DNA of 64,000 bases from JAJDUF01 sp965214295 (GTDB lineage Bacteria; Chloroflexota; UBA11872; UBA12225; JAJDUF01): contig OZ243944.1 in the NCBI GenBank assembly GCA_965214295.1, positions 1,302,001 to 1,366,000 of the forward strand, written 5' to 3'. The notes under the pieces were generated by a model. It did no database searches. It was given only the letters and a program-made list of their open reading frames with translations, and was not told the DNA's origin. Position numbers and translations under genes: made by a program. This document shows, one piece after another, positions 35,401 to 44,561 of the stretch. Numbering within the stretch: the first letter of the stretch is position 1; the number at the start of each line of letters is the position of its first letter.

Positions 35401-35436
35401 CTCTTCTACGCTGTCCTGCTCTTCTACGCTGTCCTG
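35401..35436. repeat. Perfect 18-bp tandem duplication
   Basis: CTCTTCTACGCTGTCCTG occurs twice in direct succession (35401-35418 and 35419-35436) in non-coding sequence downstream of the VapC remnant. It is a slippage-type duplication with no assigned role. Confidence 0.8.
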
Positions 35437-35542
35437 AACCGTCCGGGGATTGCCAGCATCCTGGAGTGCAGCCGTGATCCTGGCTGCGCTCCGGGGTGCC
35501 CATGCTGCTCCAGCCAGGCCGTGAACACGGGAATGATGACTG

Positions 35543-35828
35543 TCAATGGCTCCCCAGTCGGGTAATCTCAGCGGCTTGACGCACTGTATCGTTAGTAACC
35601 GGCTGAAACACGAGAAACTCGCCAGCATCCTGTGCAAAGCGGCCTAAGAAGGCTTCATATGCGACTTGATCCAGCAACCGTGCCTTCCACTTCGAGCGAC
35701 GTGAAGTACGATGTGATGAAGGTCTCGTCAGGACGGCGCTGATCGAGTAGTGCCACAACGACCTCTGACCCCGGCTCCGTCCGGTAGCGATTAAGCAGCG
35801 CCGAGGTCGTCATATAATACAGGGGCAT
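35543..35828 (-). pseudogene. VapC-like PIN-domain toxin remnant
   Basis: From ATG 35828 the frame reads LYYMTTSALLNRYRTEPGSE, then LLDQRRPDETFITSYFTSLE, the start of a PIN-domain ribonuclease with an early Asp/Thr-Ser-Ala-Leu pattern. It hits a stop at 35655-35657. The adjacent frame continues the homology (RLLDQVAYEAFLGRFAQDA, VTNDTVRQAAEI) and ends at 35543, before the last PIN acidic residues. It is therefore frameshifted and truncated. It starts 6 bases after the stop of the antitoxin-like frame at 35835. Confidence 0.55.
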
Positions 35829-35834
35829 CGTTAA

Positions 35835-36056
35835 TCAAGGGTTTGCTTTGCGGGTTTCGTAGAGGACTTCCGTTAGCAGCTTGGTGCCCATAGCTCGGTC
35901 TACAATGCGCCGTACCTCTTCTGCCGACCGCTCGTCTTTGCCCTAGTGCTGGCGCAACTGCTCGATGTGCTCCCGAATGGGTGGTTTGCCAAGCCCCTGA
36001 AGATGAAGTGGCGACTCAGTCTTCGTGCGGGGGCGCTTCACCTTGAGTTGGCCCAT
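35835..36056 (-). pseudogene. Antitoxin-like small gene with an in-frame amber codon
   Basis: ATG 36056 opens a basic N-terminus (MGQLKVKRPRTKTESP), then GLGKPPIREHIEQLRQH, then TAG (35943-35945), and the frame resumes GKDERSAEEVRRIVDRAMG and LLTEVLYETRKANP to a TGA at 35835. The small charged protein directly upstream of a VapC-like toxin, 6 bases apart, is the arrangement of a type II antitoxin. The amber codon should truncate it at about 37 residues. Confidence 0.5.
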
Positions 36057-36289
36057 CTTGCCTTTCCGTCCTACTGTGCTTCATGAGCACCGACCCCTCC
36101 GGCGCTGATCCTGCCCGGCACCGCATGTCTACAGTCCGCATCCCGCCACTACGTTTTTGAGGATACCTGATCTTAGCCGATGACAACTTACCACAAGAAT
36201 GAATCCGCATGTGCTCCTTGTCCCTTCGGGTGCGGTCGGTGTGGGAAGTTCGTGCTCGGTCGGCAGCAGTGCCGCCGCGTAGCGCGTGG
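36057..36289. other. Intergenic gap
   Basis: No gene, repeat copy or regulatory element that I can support. The sequence lies upstream of the decayed antitoxin and downstream of the ABC exporter pair. Confidence 0.5.
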
Positions 36290-38101
36290 TTAGGCGGGGG
36301 CGGGTCCGTACTTGAACTGCATGGCGTGTAGCTCCTGGTAGTGGCCACCGGCTGCCAGGAGCTCGGTGTGGGTGCCGCGCTCGATGATCTCACCATCGCG
36401 CAGCACGATAATCTGATTCGCTGCTTGGATAGTCGACAGGCGGTGGGCGATGACGAACGAGGTCCGCCCGCGCAACAGCACATCGAGCGCTTCCTGGATG
36501 AGCTGCTCGGTGGCCGTATCAACGCTTGCGGTCGCCTCGTCGAGGATCAGGATGCGCGGGTCGGCCAGCAGTGCCCGCGCGAAGGACACCAGTTGGCGCT
36601 GGCCGTGCGAGAGGGTCGTGCCGCGCTCGTGGACGACCGTATCGTAGCCGAAATCGAGGCTCTCGATGAAATCATGCACGTTCACGGCCCGGGCCGCGGC
36701 TGCGACCTCCTCCTCGGTGGCGTCGAGCCGGCCATAGCGGATATTGTCGCGGATAGAGCCGCTGAAGAGGAACGGCTCTTGTAGCACCAGTCCCACTTGA
36801 CGGCGCAGCGATGACCGGGTGACCTGCCGGATATCGTGGCCGTCAATGGTGATCGAGCCGGAGCGGAGGTCGTAGAAGCGTTGCAGGATATTGATAATCG
36901 AGCTTTTGCCCGCGCCAGTGTGGCCGACGAGGGCGATCATCTCGCCGGGCTGTGCTGACAGAGTGATGCCATGCAGCACCGGCCGATCCCGCTCGTACTC
37001 GAATACCACGTTGTCGAACGTGACCCGACCTTTGATCTGCGGCAGCTCACGGGCATCGGGTGCATCGGTCACGTCGGCGGGGGTATCCAGAATCTCGTAG
37101 ATCCGCTCGCCGCCGGCGAGGGCGGCCTGGAGCGCGTTGTAGTTGGCACTCAACTCGTTGATGGGCTGGAAGAACCGGACGATGTAGGCGATGAACGCCG
37201 AGAACGCGCCAATGGAAAGGTCGCCGGCCAGGACCCGCGTGCCGCCGAACCAGATGATGATGACCAGCGCAATGGCGCTCAACAGGCCCATAATCGGCTG
37301 GTAGCCGGCTGCAAAGGCGACCGCCTTCAACTGCGTGCGGAGATAGTCCCGGTTCAGCCCCTCGAAATGGGCGGCGTTGCGGTCTTCGCGGACAAACGCC
37401 TGCACGACGCGCACGGCGTTGATGTTCTCGGCCAGATTGGCGGTGACAATGCCGTTCTTGCGCCGCACGGCGCGGTAGTGCAAGCGGGAACGGGAGCGGT
37501 AAAAGTGGGTGGTCACGGCAATGATCGGCATGACCGTGAAGGTCAGCAGCGCCAGCTGCACGTCCATCGTGAGCATAATGACCATGATGCCCCCGAGGAT
37601 GAACAGATCGCTGACAATGGTCACGAGGCCGCCGGTGAGGAACTCGTTGATTGCCTGCGCGTCGCCGGTCAGCCGGGACATGATTTCGCCGGCCGAGGTG
37701 CGGTCGTAGTAGGAGAGCGACAGGCGCTGGAGGTGGAGGAAGAGCTGGCGCCGCAGGGACATCAGCACGCGCTGGCCTACCCAGCTCATGATGAAGGTGT
37801 GGCCAAAAGTGCCAATCCAAGCAATGCCGGTCGCCGCAACGTAGCTCAGGGTGAACAGGGTCAGCAAGCCCAGATTGCCCTGGGGAATCGCCACGTCGAG
37901 CACTTGCTTGATGATGAGCGGCTCGACGAGATTGGCGGCGGCCACGATGAGCATGAGCACCACCGATATGCCCATGCGCCAGCCATACGGACGGATATAG
38001 CGTGCCGTCCGCCGCAGGATGCGCGGGCTGTAGGTAACGTCGCTGGTGTCAACGCCACCACTCCCGAACCGTTGGCGCTGACCGATACCCATATTCAGCA
38101 T
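36290..38101 (-). CDS. Heterodimeric ABC exporter subunit, catalytic-site Walker B
   Basis: A 603-residue half-transporter with six N-terminal transmembrane helices (about 40-330) and a C-terminal ATPase. Walker A is GHTGAGKSS, Walker B ILILDEATASVD has the catalytic Glu, and the switch His is in FVIAHRLST, but the signature is LSHGQRQ rather than LSGGQ. The partner gene, ending 4 bases upstream, shows the opposite pattern, so the two form an asymmetric exporter of the TM287/288 or BmrCD type. The substrate is likely a lipid, peptide or drug. ATG 38101 is used; the frame is open to 38251 without a better start. Confidence 0.92.
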   Translation of the reverse strand: MLNMGIGQRQRFGSGGVDTSDVTYSPRILRRTARYIRPYGWRMGISVVLMLIVAAANLVEPLIIKQVLDVAIPQGNLGLLTLFTLSYVAATGIAWIGTFGHTFIMSWVGQRVLMSLRRQLFLHLQRLSLSYYDRTSAGEIMSRLTGDAQAINEFLTGGLVTIVSDLFILGGIMVIMLTMDVQLALLTFTVMPIIAVTTHFYRSRSRLHYRAVRRKNGIVTANLAENINAVRVVQAFVREDRNAAHFEGLNRDYLRTQLKAVAFAAGYQPIMGLLSAIALVIIIWFGGTRVLAGDLSIGAFSAFIAYIVRFFQPINELSANYNALQAALAGGERIYEILDTPADVTDAPDARELPQIKGRVTFDNVVFEYERDRPVLHGITLSAQPGEMIALVGHTGAGKSSIINILQRFYDLRSGSITIDGHDIRQVTRSSLRRQVGLVLQEPFLFSGSIRDNIRYGRLDATEEEVAAAARAVNVHDFIESLDFGYDTVVHERGTTLSHGQRQLVSFARALLADPRILILDEATASVDTATEQLIQEALDVLLRGRTSFVIAHRLSTIQAANQIIVLRDGEIIERGTHTELLAAGGHYQELHAMQFKYGPAPA

Positions 38102-38105
38102 CGGA

Positions 38106-39878
38106 TCAGGCCCTCCCCCCGACAGCGGCAAGCGTGGCGGCGGCCCGCGCGTCCGTCCGGTCCCCGGCCTGCGCCAAGGTAATGTCCCGATACGTACCCG
38201 GCAGCGCGACCAGCTCGTCGTGGCTGCCACGCTGGATGATCCGGCCCTCATCGAGCACGATGATCTGATCGGCGTGCTGCACCGTGCTCACCCGCTGGGC
38301 GATCACAAACGTCGTGCGCCCCTCCATGATGCTACGGAGCGCCTGTTGGATGCGGTATTCGGTCTGCATGTCCACACTGGCGGTAGCATCGTCGAGGATC
38401 AGCAGCGGTGGGTTGAGCAGGAGGGCGCGAGCAATGGATACCCGCTGGCGCTGGCCGCCGGAGAGCGTCGAACCGCGCTCACCGACAATGGTGTCGTAGC
38501 CATCCGGCAGGTCGGCGATGAATTCGTGGGCCTGGGCCGCCCGCGCGGCCGTCTCGATCTCGCGTTGCGATGCCTCCGGTCGGCCAAAGGCGATGTTCTC
38601 GCCGATGGAGACGGCGTATAGGAGTGATTCCTGCATCACAATGCCGACCTGGCGCCGCAAGTCCGGGAGCACAAGCTCGCGCACGTCGTGGCCGTCAACG
38701 CGGACCGCGCCGTCCGTAACGTCGTAAAAGCGAGGAATCAGCGACACCAGACTGGACTTCCCCGCGCCCGTGGCGCCGATGACGGCCACTGTCTGACCGG
38801 GGGCAGCATCGAATGAGAGGTCCTCCAGGACAGGGCGGTGGGGCTGATACCCAAAGGAAACCTGGTCGAACGTGACCTGGCCGCTCAGGCGGCCGGGTGC
38901 CGTGGCGTCGGGGCGTTCGCGTACCGGCGACGGATGATCGAGCACCTCGAACAGGCGCTCGCCGCTGGCGATCACACGGGAGAAGCGGTCAACGGTCATG
39001 CCGATCATGCGCGTGGGCATGGCGAGCTGGAGCAAGTAGGCATGAAAGGCGATCAGCATGCCGATGGTGAGATTGCCCCGGATCGTCTCCAGCCCGCCGT
39101 ACCACAGGATGACGGCCACACCCAACGCCGAGATGAAGAGCAGCAGCGGTCGTACCGCTGCCGACAGGCGGAGCGCGGCCAGCTCGCGCGTCAGGTAGCG
39201 CTCGTTCTGGAGGTCGAACTTTTCGGTCTCGTGCGGCTCGCGGGCAAAGGCCTTGACCACGCGAACACCCATCAGGCTTTCCTGCAGGGCATCGCTCAGG
39301 GCGGCAAACTGTCGCTGGAGTTGGCGGTAGAGCGGCCGGACTCGCCGTGCGTAGAGTGTGGCGGCGGCGAACATGAAGGGCAGCGTGGCAAAGGCGAGCA
39401 AGGCCAGCTGGGGGTGCTTGCTGAACATGGCCGCGGCGACGGCGACGTAGATGAAGAGGGTGTTGGCGATCCGAATGAAGTCCTGCCCCGTGAACATCCG
39501 CACGAGGTTGATGTCGCTCGTCATCCGGGAGATCAGATCGCCGGTCCGGGAGCGGTCGTGGTAGGCGAAGGAGAGGCGTTGGAGGTGGTCGTAGAGCAGG
39601 TTACGCAAGTCATAGGCCACGTGCTCGGAGACGTACTGGTTGAGGAACTGCACACCGAACTGAAACCCGCCGCGAGCGACGTGAATGGCGATCATGACCA
39701 GGGCAGCGAACACCAGATATTCGCTGTCTCCCCCGACGAGACCACGGTCCACGATCTGCTCGAGCATCCACGGCACCGCGAGGTTGGTTGCCGTCGCGCC
39801 CAAGAGGCAGAGATAGGCGAGGCCGGTCCAAAGGAAGTACCGGCGTGCGATCATCAGTACACGCCAGAGGATTTTCAT
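38106..39878 (-). CDS. Heterodimeric ABC exporter subunit, degenerate-site Walker B
   Basis: A 590-residue half-transporter: six transmembrane helices (DRSRTGDLISRMTSDINLVR lies in the coupling region), then an ATPase with Walker A GATGAGKSS, canonical signature LSGGQRQRV, Walker B LLILDDATASVD in which the catalytic Glu is Asp, and a switch position FVIAQRVST with Gln for His. These are the changes expected at the non-hydrolysing site of heterodimeric exporters. With the product of the next gene it forms one canonical and one degenerate ATP site. ATG 39878 follows GGAG. Confidence 0.93.
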   Translation of the reverse strand: MKILWRVLMIARRYFLWTGLAYLCLLGATATNLAVPWMLEQIVDRGLVGGDSEYLVFAALVMIAIHVARGGFQFGVQFLNQYVSEHVAYDLRNLLYDHLQRLSFAYHDRSRTGDLISRMTSDINLVRMFTGQDFIRIANTLFIYVAVAAAMFSKHPQLALLAFATLPFMFAAATLYARRVRPLYRQLQRQFAALSDALQESLMGVRVVKAFAREPHETEKFDLQNERYLTRELAALRLSAAVRPLLLFISALGVAVILWYGGLETIRGNLTIGMLIAFHAYLLQLAMPTRMIGMTVDRFSRVIASGERLFEVLDHPSPVRERPDATAPGRLSGQVTFDQVSFGYQPHRPVLEDLSFDAAPGQTVAVIGATGAGKSSLVSLIPRFYDVTDGAVRVDGHDVRELVLPDLRRQVGIVMQESLLYAVSIGENIAFGRPEASQREIETAARAAQAHEFIADLPDGYDTIVGERGSTLSGGQRQRVSIARALLLNPPLLILDDATASVDMQTEYRIQQALRSIMEGRTTFVIAQRVSTVQHADQIIVLDEGRIIQRGSHDELVALPGTYRDITLAQAGDRTDARAAATLAAVGGRA

Positions 39879-40114
39879 ACTACCGGCTCCACGGCACAAG
39901 ACGGTGCCGTCGGTGAGGTCGTGGCATCAGTAGGTCAAGGCTCCGCAAGCGCGTTGCAGACTTTCGAGGGGGTACCGCTAGGCGGGGGCTGAAGACAGGG
40001 CTGGCGATACCTCTGCCCGCATCAGGGGCAGCAAAGATGGTGAGGCGGCACGACAGCTATCTTGCTTAAAGTATGGCAGAAAGACGGCATCGCTGCCGGC
40101 CGGCAGGCAGGTGC

Positions 40115-40120
40115 TATACT
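40115..40120 (+). promoter_or_regulatory. Candidate -10 element (TATACT) 7 bases before the MutL-like GTG
   Basis: TATACT ends 7 bases before GTG 40128, with no Shine-Dalgarno between them, so transcription would begin at the start codon. The same hexamer has the same 7-base spacing at 50316-50321. No clear -35 is visible. Confidence 0.45.
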
Positions 40121-40127
40121 GCCGCGT

Positions 40128-41867
40128 GTGTCCACAGAGGGACTACCGGCGCTCATTGTAGACCTGGATACGTCCGCAGTGCGGGCGTTCGTCTTGGAGC
40201 AAGTCGAGGGCGAGCGGCGCATGGTGGCGCGTGTCAACGTGCCGGTACCTCACCCGGCCGTGCCGGCGGCCGTGGCGGCAGCCGTGGCCACCGCCACCGA
40301 GCAAGTCTTACAACTCAGTACGGACCCGGAGGCGCCCGCCACGGAAATCCACCTCCTCACCAATCGGCCGGCGGCGCCGCGCACGCTGCTGGTGGCGCCG
40401 CGCGCCGATCAGGTCGCCGAGTATACGTTGGCGACGCTCGATGAGGTCGGTGTCCACCTGCTCGAACCGCTCTATCTGCATGGCCGCCACGCTGCATCGC
40501 TGACCAGCGTTGCCGAATACCTACGCACCATGCCGGCGGACATCGTTATCCTGCTCTGCACCGGCCGTCAGCAGGAGTGGCTGCCGATTCAGGCCGTGGC
40601 CGAGCTGTTGACGCATGATGCACTGGGGCCGTCGCGGCCAATCCCGATTGTCGCCGGTGATATTTCGCAGGCGCTCGATGCCGTGACCCGGGTGCTGGAG
40701 CCGATCCTGCCGCCCGGCGCCGTCCCGGCGAAGAACGGCTCCCAGCTGATCGGGAGCGTGAACATCTTGCAGCGTCAGCGTGCCGAGGCGGCGCTGCATC
40801 GGGACGGTATTCGCCGGCTCTCGCCTACCCTGGAGGCGGCCGCCCTTTTTGCAGCGTCCATCCCGACGACTGCACGGGGCAGCCAACTACTGGCACGTCG
40901 CTACGAGCTGGAGGCCTACGGGTTGGACATCAGCACTAGCCACGGCGCCGTCTATGCGGCTTCGGCTGACGAATCAACGCAGCGTGTGCGCGTGGACTTG
41001 GGCGGCCGGCTGGGGCCGACGACTATCCTGCGGGAGGTCGGGGCGGAGGCGGTGCTGCGCTGGCTCCCGACCGATGTGCCGGTCGAACGGCTCGAAGAGC
41101 TGGCCACGCTGCGCCTGACCTATCCGAGCTGCCCGGCGACGACGCGGGAAGAGTTGCTGATCGAGCACGCCTTTCTGCGCGAGCAGGTGCATCTGCTCGC
41201 CCTTGGCGCCCAACGTTACGTTGGCGATGGGCCGGGCGCGGTTGACCGCCCGATGGACCTGCTCATCGCCGGGGGCAACGTGCTGGCCCAGACTCCGCGC
41301 ATGATGCAGGCGTTGCTCATCCTGTTGGACGCGCTTCAGCCGGAGGGCCTTACCCAGGTTGCCGTGGACCGTGCCGGGGGATTACCGCTGCTTGGGCTGC
41401 TCGACTCGACGCTGGAGGCGCCGGCTGCGACCCTGTTGGAGCGCGACGCCGTCCTGAACGCCGGTCTGGTCGTGGCACCGGTCGGCCACGGTCGCGTCGG
41501 CCAACCGGCGATCACCGTCGAGGTTGCCTACGCCGACCGTGCCCCGGTCGTAACCGAGGTACACTACGGATCGCTCGCCGTGGTCTCGCTGCTGCCGGGA
41601 GAGCGCGCTGTACTCACACTCTGGCCGGAACAGGGACTCGACGTCGGGGTTGGTGCGGGCAATGCGGCGATGCCGCGTTTCGAGATCGAGGGTGGGGCGG
41701 TGGGTATTATCGTAGACGCGCGCGGCCGCCCCTTAGAGCTGCCCGCGCACCCGGACCGCCGGCAAGCGCGGCTACTCGATTGGTTCCAGTCCACCGGCGC
41801 TTACCCCCCGCTGGCGTTCGTCACCGCTCCTGAGCTGGAGGCCGGCGCCCCCTCGCCCGGCGAGTGA
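40128..41867 (+). CDS. MutL (glutamate mutase L)-like ASKHA-fold protein
   Basis: A 579-residue soluble protein. The N-terminus LIVDLDTSAVRAFVLEQVEG looks like the phosphate-binding start of an actin-like ATPase fold, and the rest (VAEYLRTMPADIVILLCTGR, PIPIVAGDISQALDAVTRVL, MDLLIAGGNVLAQTPRMMQA) matches the MutL/GlmL family named for glutamate mutase accessory proteins. No mutase (GlmS/GlmE) gene is in the window. In Chloroflexota such genes often occur without one. Function is therefore uncertain, possibly a chaperone-reactivase. GTG 40128 is chosen because conserved sequence begins at once. The frame is open to a TTG at 40062. Confidence 0.65.
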   Translation: MSTEGLPALIVDLDTSAVRAFVLEQVEGERRMVARVNVPVPHPAVPAAVAAAVATATEQVLQLSTDPEAPATEIHLLTNRPAAPRTLLVAPRADQVAEYTLATLDEVGVHLLEPLYLHGRHAASLTSVAEYLRTMPADIVILLCTGRQQEWLPIQAVAELLTHDALGPSRPIPIVAGDISQALDAVTRVLEPILPPGAVPAKNGSQLIGSVNILQRQRAEAALHRDGIRRLSPTLEAAALFAASIPTTARGSQLLARRYELEAYGLDISTSHGAVYAASADESTQRVRVDLGGRLGPTTILREVGAEAVLRWLPTDVPVERLEELATLRLTYPSCPATTREELLIEHAFLREQVHLLALGAQRYVGDGPGAVDRPMDLLIAGGNVLAQTPRMMQALLILLDALQPEGLTQVAVDRAGGLPLLGLLDSTLEAPAATLLERDAVLNAGLVVAPVGHGRVGQPAITVEVAYADRAPVVTEVHYGSLAVVSLLPGERAVLTLWPEQGLDVGVGAGNAAMPRFEIEGGAVGIIVDARGRPLELPAHPDRRQARLLDWFQSTGAYPPLAFVTAPELEAGAPSPGE

Positions 41868-41961
41868 GGGCCGGAGCGGGATATGTCCCTCCGCTGTGCC
41901 GGGGGGGCATTGACGGCGTGAGAAGCAGACGCTACCCTCACTGAACGGAAGAGAGGGAGTA

Positions 41962-43128
41962 GTGGAGACGTTTCCGGGTTATCGGCGTCCCGATGGGGCA
42001 GTAGGGGTGCGGAACCACGTGGCGATCATTCCGGCGGTGGTGTGTGCGAATACGGTCGTGCAGCGGATCGCGCAGCTGGTGCCGGGGACGGTGGCGCTGC
42101 CGCATCCGCATGGGTGTGCCCAGATTGGCGACGATGTGCAGCTGACGATGTGGAGCCTGGCCGGCGCGGCCGCCAACCCGAACGTCGCGGCCGCACTGAT
42201 CGTGGGACTGGGCTGCGAAACCTGCCAGTCCACCGACGTCCTCGACCTCGCGCAGGAGCGAACCCCCGGCAAGCGACTGGAACGCTTCTCGATTCAGGAG
42301 GCCGGCGGCTCGATCAAGGCCATTCGGCGCGGCGTGGAGACCGCTAGGGCGCTCGTCGCCGAGGTAGCGACGCAGCAGCCGGAGCCGACGCCGGTGAGTG
42401 AGCTGATCGTGGGGACCGAGTGCGGCGGCTACGATGCCACTTCGGGCGCGGCGGCCAACCCAACGGTGGGAATCGTCGCGGACTGGCTCGTGGCGCAGGG
42501 AGCGACCGTCCTCCTGGGTGAGACCGCGGAGTTTTTCGGCGCCGAACAGGCGCTGGCCCGCCGTGCCCGCGATAAGGAAACGGCCCAGCGGCTCTACGAG
42601 ATTGTGGCCCGCTTGGAGGCTGAAGCGCAGTACGTCGGCGAAAGCATCGCCGGGCCGGCCACGCCGACTGCTACCGGAGACGATGGCTCCGGCGCGCGGG
42701 CCGAGGCGGCGCTGGGCTGTATTCGCAAGGGGGGGACGACGGAGGTGCAGGAAGTAGTGGGCTTCTCCGACCGGCCCACTCGCGCCGGGCTGGTCGTGAT
42801 GGATACGCCCAGCCACGACACGGTGGCGCTGACCGGGATGGTCACTGGAGGCGCGCAGTTGTGTATTGCCACGACGGGCCGCGGCTCACCGGTCGGCAAC
42901 GCGCTGGCCCCGGTCATCAACGTGACCGCCCATCCACGCACGGCCGCACGGATGGGCGACAATATAGACTTGTCGCTGGCCGGCATCGTCGAGGGGACGG
43001 CCACGCCGGACGCGCTCGCAGCGGAGCTGACCGCGCTGACGGTAGAGGTGGCGCGGGGCGAGCTGACTGCCGCAGAGATCATCGGGCACGAGGAGTTCGC
43101 GCTGTACCGCATCGGGCCGCAGGTGTAG
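41962..43128 (+). CDS. UxaA-family hydrolase/dehydratase, paralogue 1
   Basis: A 388-residue protein related to the large domain of altronate/galactarate dehydratases, without the small SAF domain. RRPDGAVGVRNHVAIIP opens it. Family cysteine motifs HPHGCAQIG, GLGCETCQ and GTECGGYD are present, and GLVVMDTPSHDTVALTG and TTGRGSPVGNALAP follow. The family block resembling NPSPGNKAGGLTTI is replaced by PTATGDDGSGARAEA. The GTG start has GAGAGGGAG before it. The tandem paralogue at 43239 has lost the opposite set of motifs, so the two may act together. Confidence 0.85.
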   Translation: METFPGYRRPDGAVGVRNHVAIIPAVVCANTVVQRIAQLVPGTVALPHPHGCAQIGDDVQLTMWSLAGAAANPNVAAALIVGLGCETCQSTDVLDLAQERTPGKRLERFSIQEAGGSIKAIRRGVETARALVAEVATQQPEPTPVSELIVGTECGGYDATSGAAANPTVGIVADWLVAQGATVLLGETAEFFGAEQALARRARDKETAQRLYEIVARLEAEAQYVGESIAGPATPTATGDDGSGARAEAALGCIRKGGTTEVQEVVGFSDRPTRAGLVVMDTPSHDTVALTGMVTGGAQLCIATTGRGSPVGNALAPVINVTAHPRTAARMGDNIDLSLAGIVEGTATPDALAAELTALTVEVARGELTAAEIIGHEEFALYRIGPQV

Positions 43129-43160
43129 GTGGTGTTGACATTGCCCGGTCACTCCCGCGA

Positions 43161-43185
43161 GATTCCCGCTTGCGCGGGAATGACA
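43161..43185. repeat. Family-B hairpin between the UxaA paralogues
   Basis: GATTCCCGC-TTGC-GCGGGAATGAC in the 110-base gap between the tandem paralogues, with a partial second copy (CACTCCCGCGA) just upstream. Confidence 0.7.
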
Positions 43186-43238
43186 GACCAGAGTACTGCC
43201 GTAGCTGAGGATCAATGAGCACGAGGGAGTGTAGGTAG

Positions 43239-44405
43239 GTGCGGACGTTTCTGGGCTATCGGCGCCCGGACGGGCAGGTAGGTATCCGCAATCACGTGCT
43301 CGTTATTCCGGCGAATGCGTATGCCAGCACCGTCGCCGAGCGCATTGCTCGCCTCGTGCCGGGGGTAACTGCGCTCGCTCATCCGCACGGGGCGGCGCAG
43401 CTCGGGGACGACACCCGCCTGACCGAGTGGACGCTGGCCGGCGCTGCTGCCAATCCCAACGTCGGTGCGGCGCTGCTGGTCGGGCTGGATGGCGAGCACG
43501 GCGAGGCCGAGCGGGTACGCACGCTAGCGGCGCAACGCTCGCCCGGCAAGCGTTACGAGGCCATTGCGATCCAGGACGTGGGCGGCTCGATCAAGGCGAT
43601 CCGCCGCGGCTGTGCCATTGCCAAGGATCTGCTCCGTCACGTGGCGGACGACGAGCGGAGCGCGGTGCCCGTCGGTGAGTTGATCCTGGCTACCCAATGC
43701 GGGGGGTCTGATTCCACATCGGGGATGGCCTCGAATCCGACGGTCGGCGTGGTCTCGGACTTGCTGATCGAGCAGGGCGGCACGTCCATCCTGGCCGAGA
43801 CGCCGGAGCTGATGGGGGCAGAGCATATCTTGGCGCGGCGCGCCCGCAATGAGCAGGTGGCTCGGCAGTTGTTCGAGATCGTGGCCGACGTGGAGAAAGC
43901 GGCGCAGCACGTCGGCGCGACGGTGGCCGGCGGCAATCCGACGCCGGGCAACATCGCCGGCGGCTTGACAACTATCGAGGAGAAATCGCTCGGCTGTATC
44001 TACAAGGGCGGGACGACCACCGTCGAGGAGGTCATCGGCTATGCCGACCGGCCCACGCGCCGGGGCTTGGTGGTGATGGACACGCCGGGTCACGATCCCA
44101 TTTCGGTCTCCGGCGAGTTTGCCGGGGGCGCGCAGGTGTGCATTTTCACGACGGGGCGTGGCTCACCGGTGGGCAACGCGCTGGGACCGGTGATCAAGGT
44201 CACGGCCAACCCCCGGACGGCAGCGCGGATGGCCGACAACATGGACTTCTCGGCCGGGGGCATGATCGCTGGGACGGCCGACAAGGAAACGCTGGGGCAG
44301 GAGCTATTCGAGCTGCTGCTGCGTGTCGCTGGCGGCGAGCCGACCCGCGCGGAGATTATCGGTCACACGGAGTTTGCGCTGTACCGCATCGGGCCGCAGG
44401 TGTAG
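43239..44405 (+). CDS. UxaA-family hydrolase/dehydratase, paralogue 2
   Basis: A 388-residue tandem paralogue of the preceding gene, with identical length and an identical C-terminus (FALYRIGPQV). It keeps the ATQCGGSDSTSGMASNPTVG, ETPELMGAEHIL, NPTPGNIAGGLTTIEEKSLG and MDTPGHDPISVSG blocks of the family. The N-terminal cysteines are gone: HPHGAAQLG replaces HPHGC and GLDGEHGE replaces GLGCE. If those cysteines hold iron or an iron-sulfur centre, this copy cannot bind it alone. The GTG start follows GAGGGAG at a slightly long spacing. Confidence 0.85.
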   Translation: MRTFLGYRRPDGQVGIRNHVLVIPANAYASTVAERIARLVPGVTALAHPHGAAQLGDDTRLTEWTLAGAAANPNVGAALLVGLDGEHGEAERVRTLAAQRSPGKRYEAIAIQDVGGSIKAIRRGCAIAKDLLRHVADDERSAVPVGELILATQCGGSDSTSGMASNPTVGVVSDLLIEQGGTSILAETPELMGAEHILARRARNEQVARQLFEIVADVEKAAQHVGATVAGGNPTPGNIAGGLTTIEEKSLGCIYKGGTTTVEEVIGYADRPTRRGLVVMDTPGHDPISVSGEFAGGAQVCIFTTGRGSPVGNALGPVIKVTANPRTAARMADNMDFSAGGMIAGTADKETLGQELFELLLRVAGGEPTRAEIIGHTEFALYRIGPQV

Positions 44406-44430
44406 AGTGTCAGTGGGCAGGGGACAGGGA

Positions 44431-44488
44431 CGGCGCGATCAATCGCGCCCCTACGGTGCTGGATTGCGGCCTGCGCCGCAATGACGGG
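44431..44488. repeat. Family-C and family-A hairpins
   Basis: GGCGCGATC-AATCGCGCCCCTACG (44432-44455) followed by GGATTGCGGC-CTGC-GCCGCAATGACGGG (44461-44488) in the gap before the small membrane protein gene. Confidence 0.7.
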
Positions 44489-44561
44489 ACTGGCCCTCTC
44501 GCTGTAGTAGGATGGGTGCGCTAGGGCCTATGCTTAGGCTGCTCTGGGAGCAGGACAGGCG

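Noticed and set aside
36971..38182. A long plus-strand frame antisense to the ABC exporter
   Set aside because: Its His/Asp/Gln-rich composition is that of an antisense reading of conserved transmembrane sequence.
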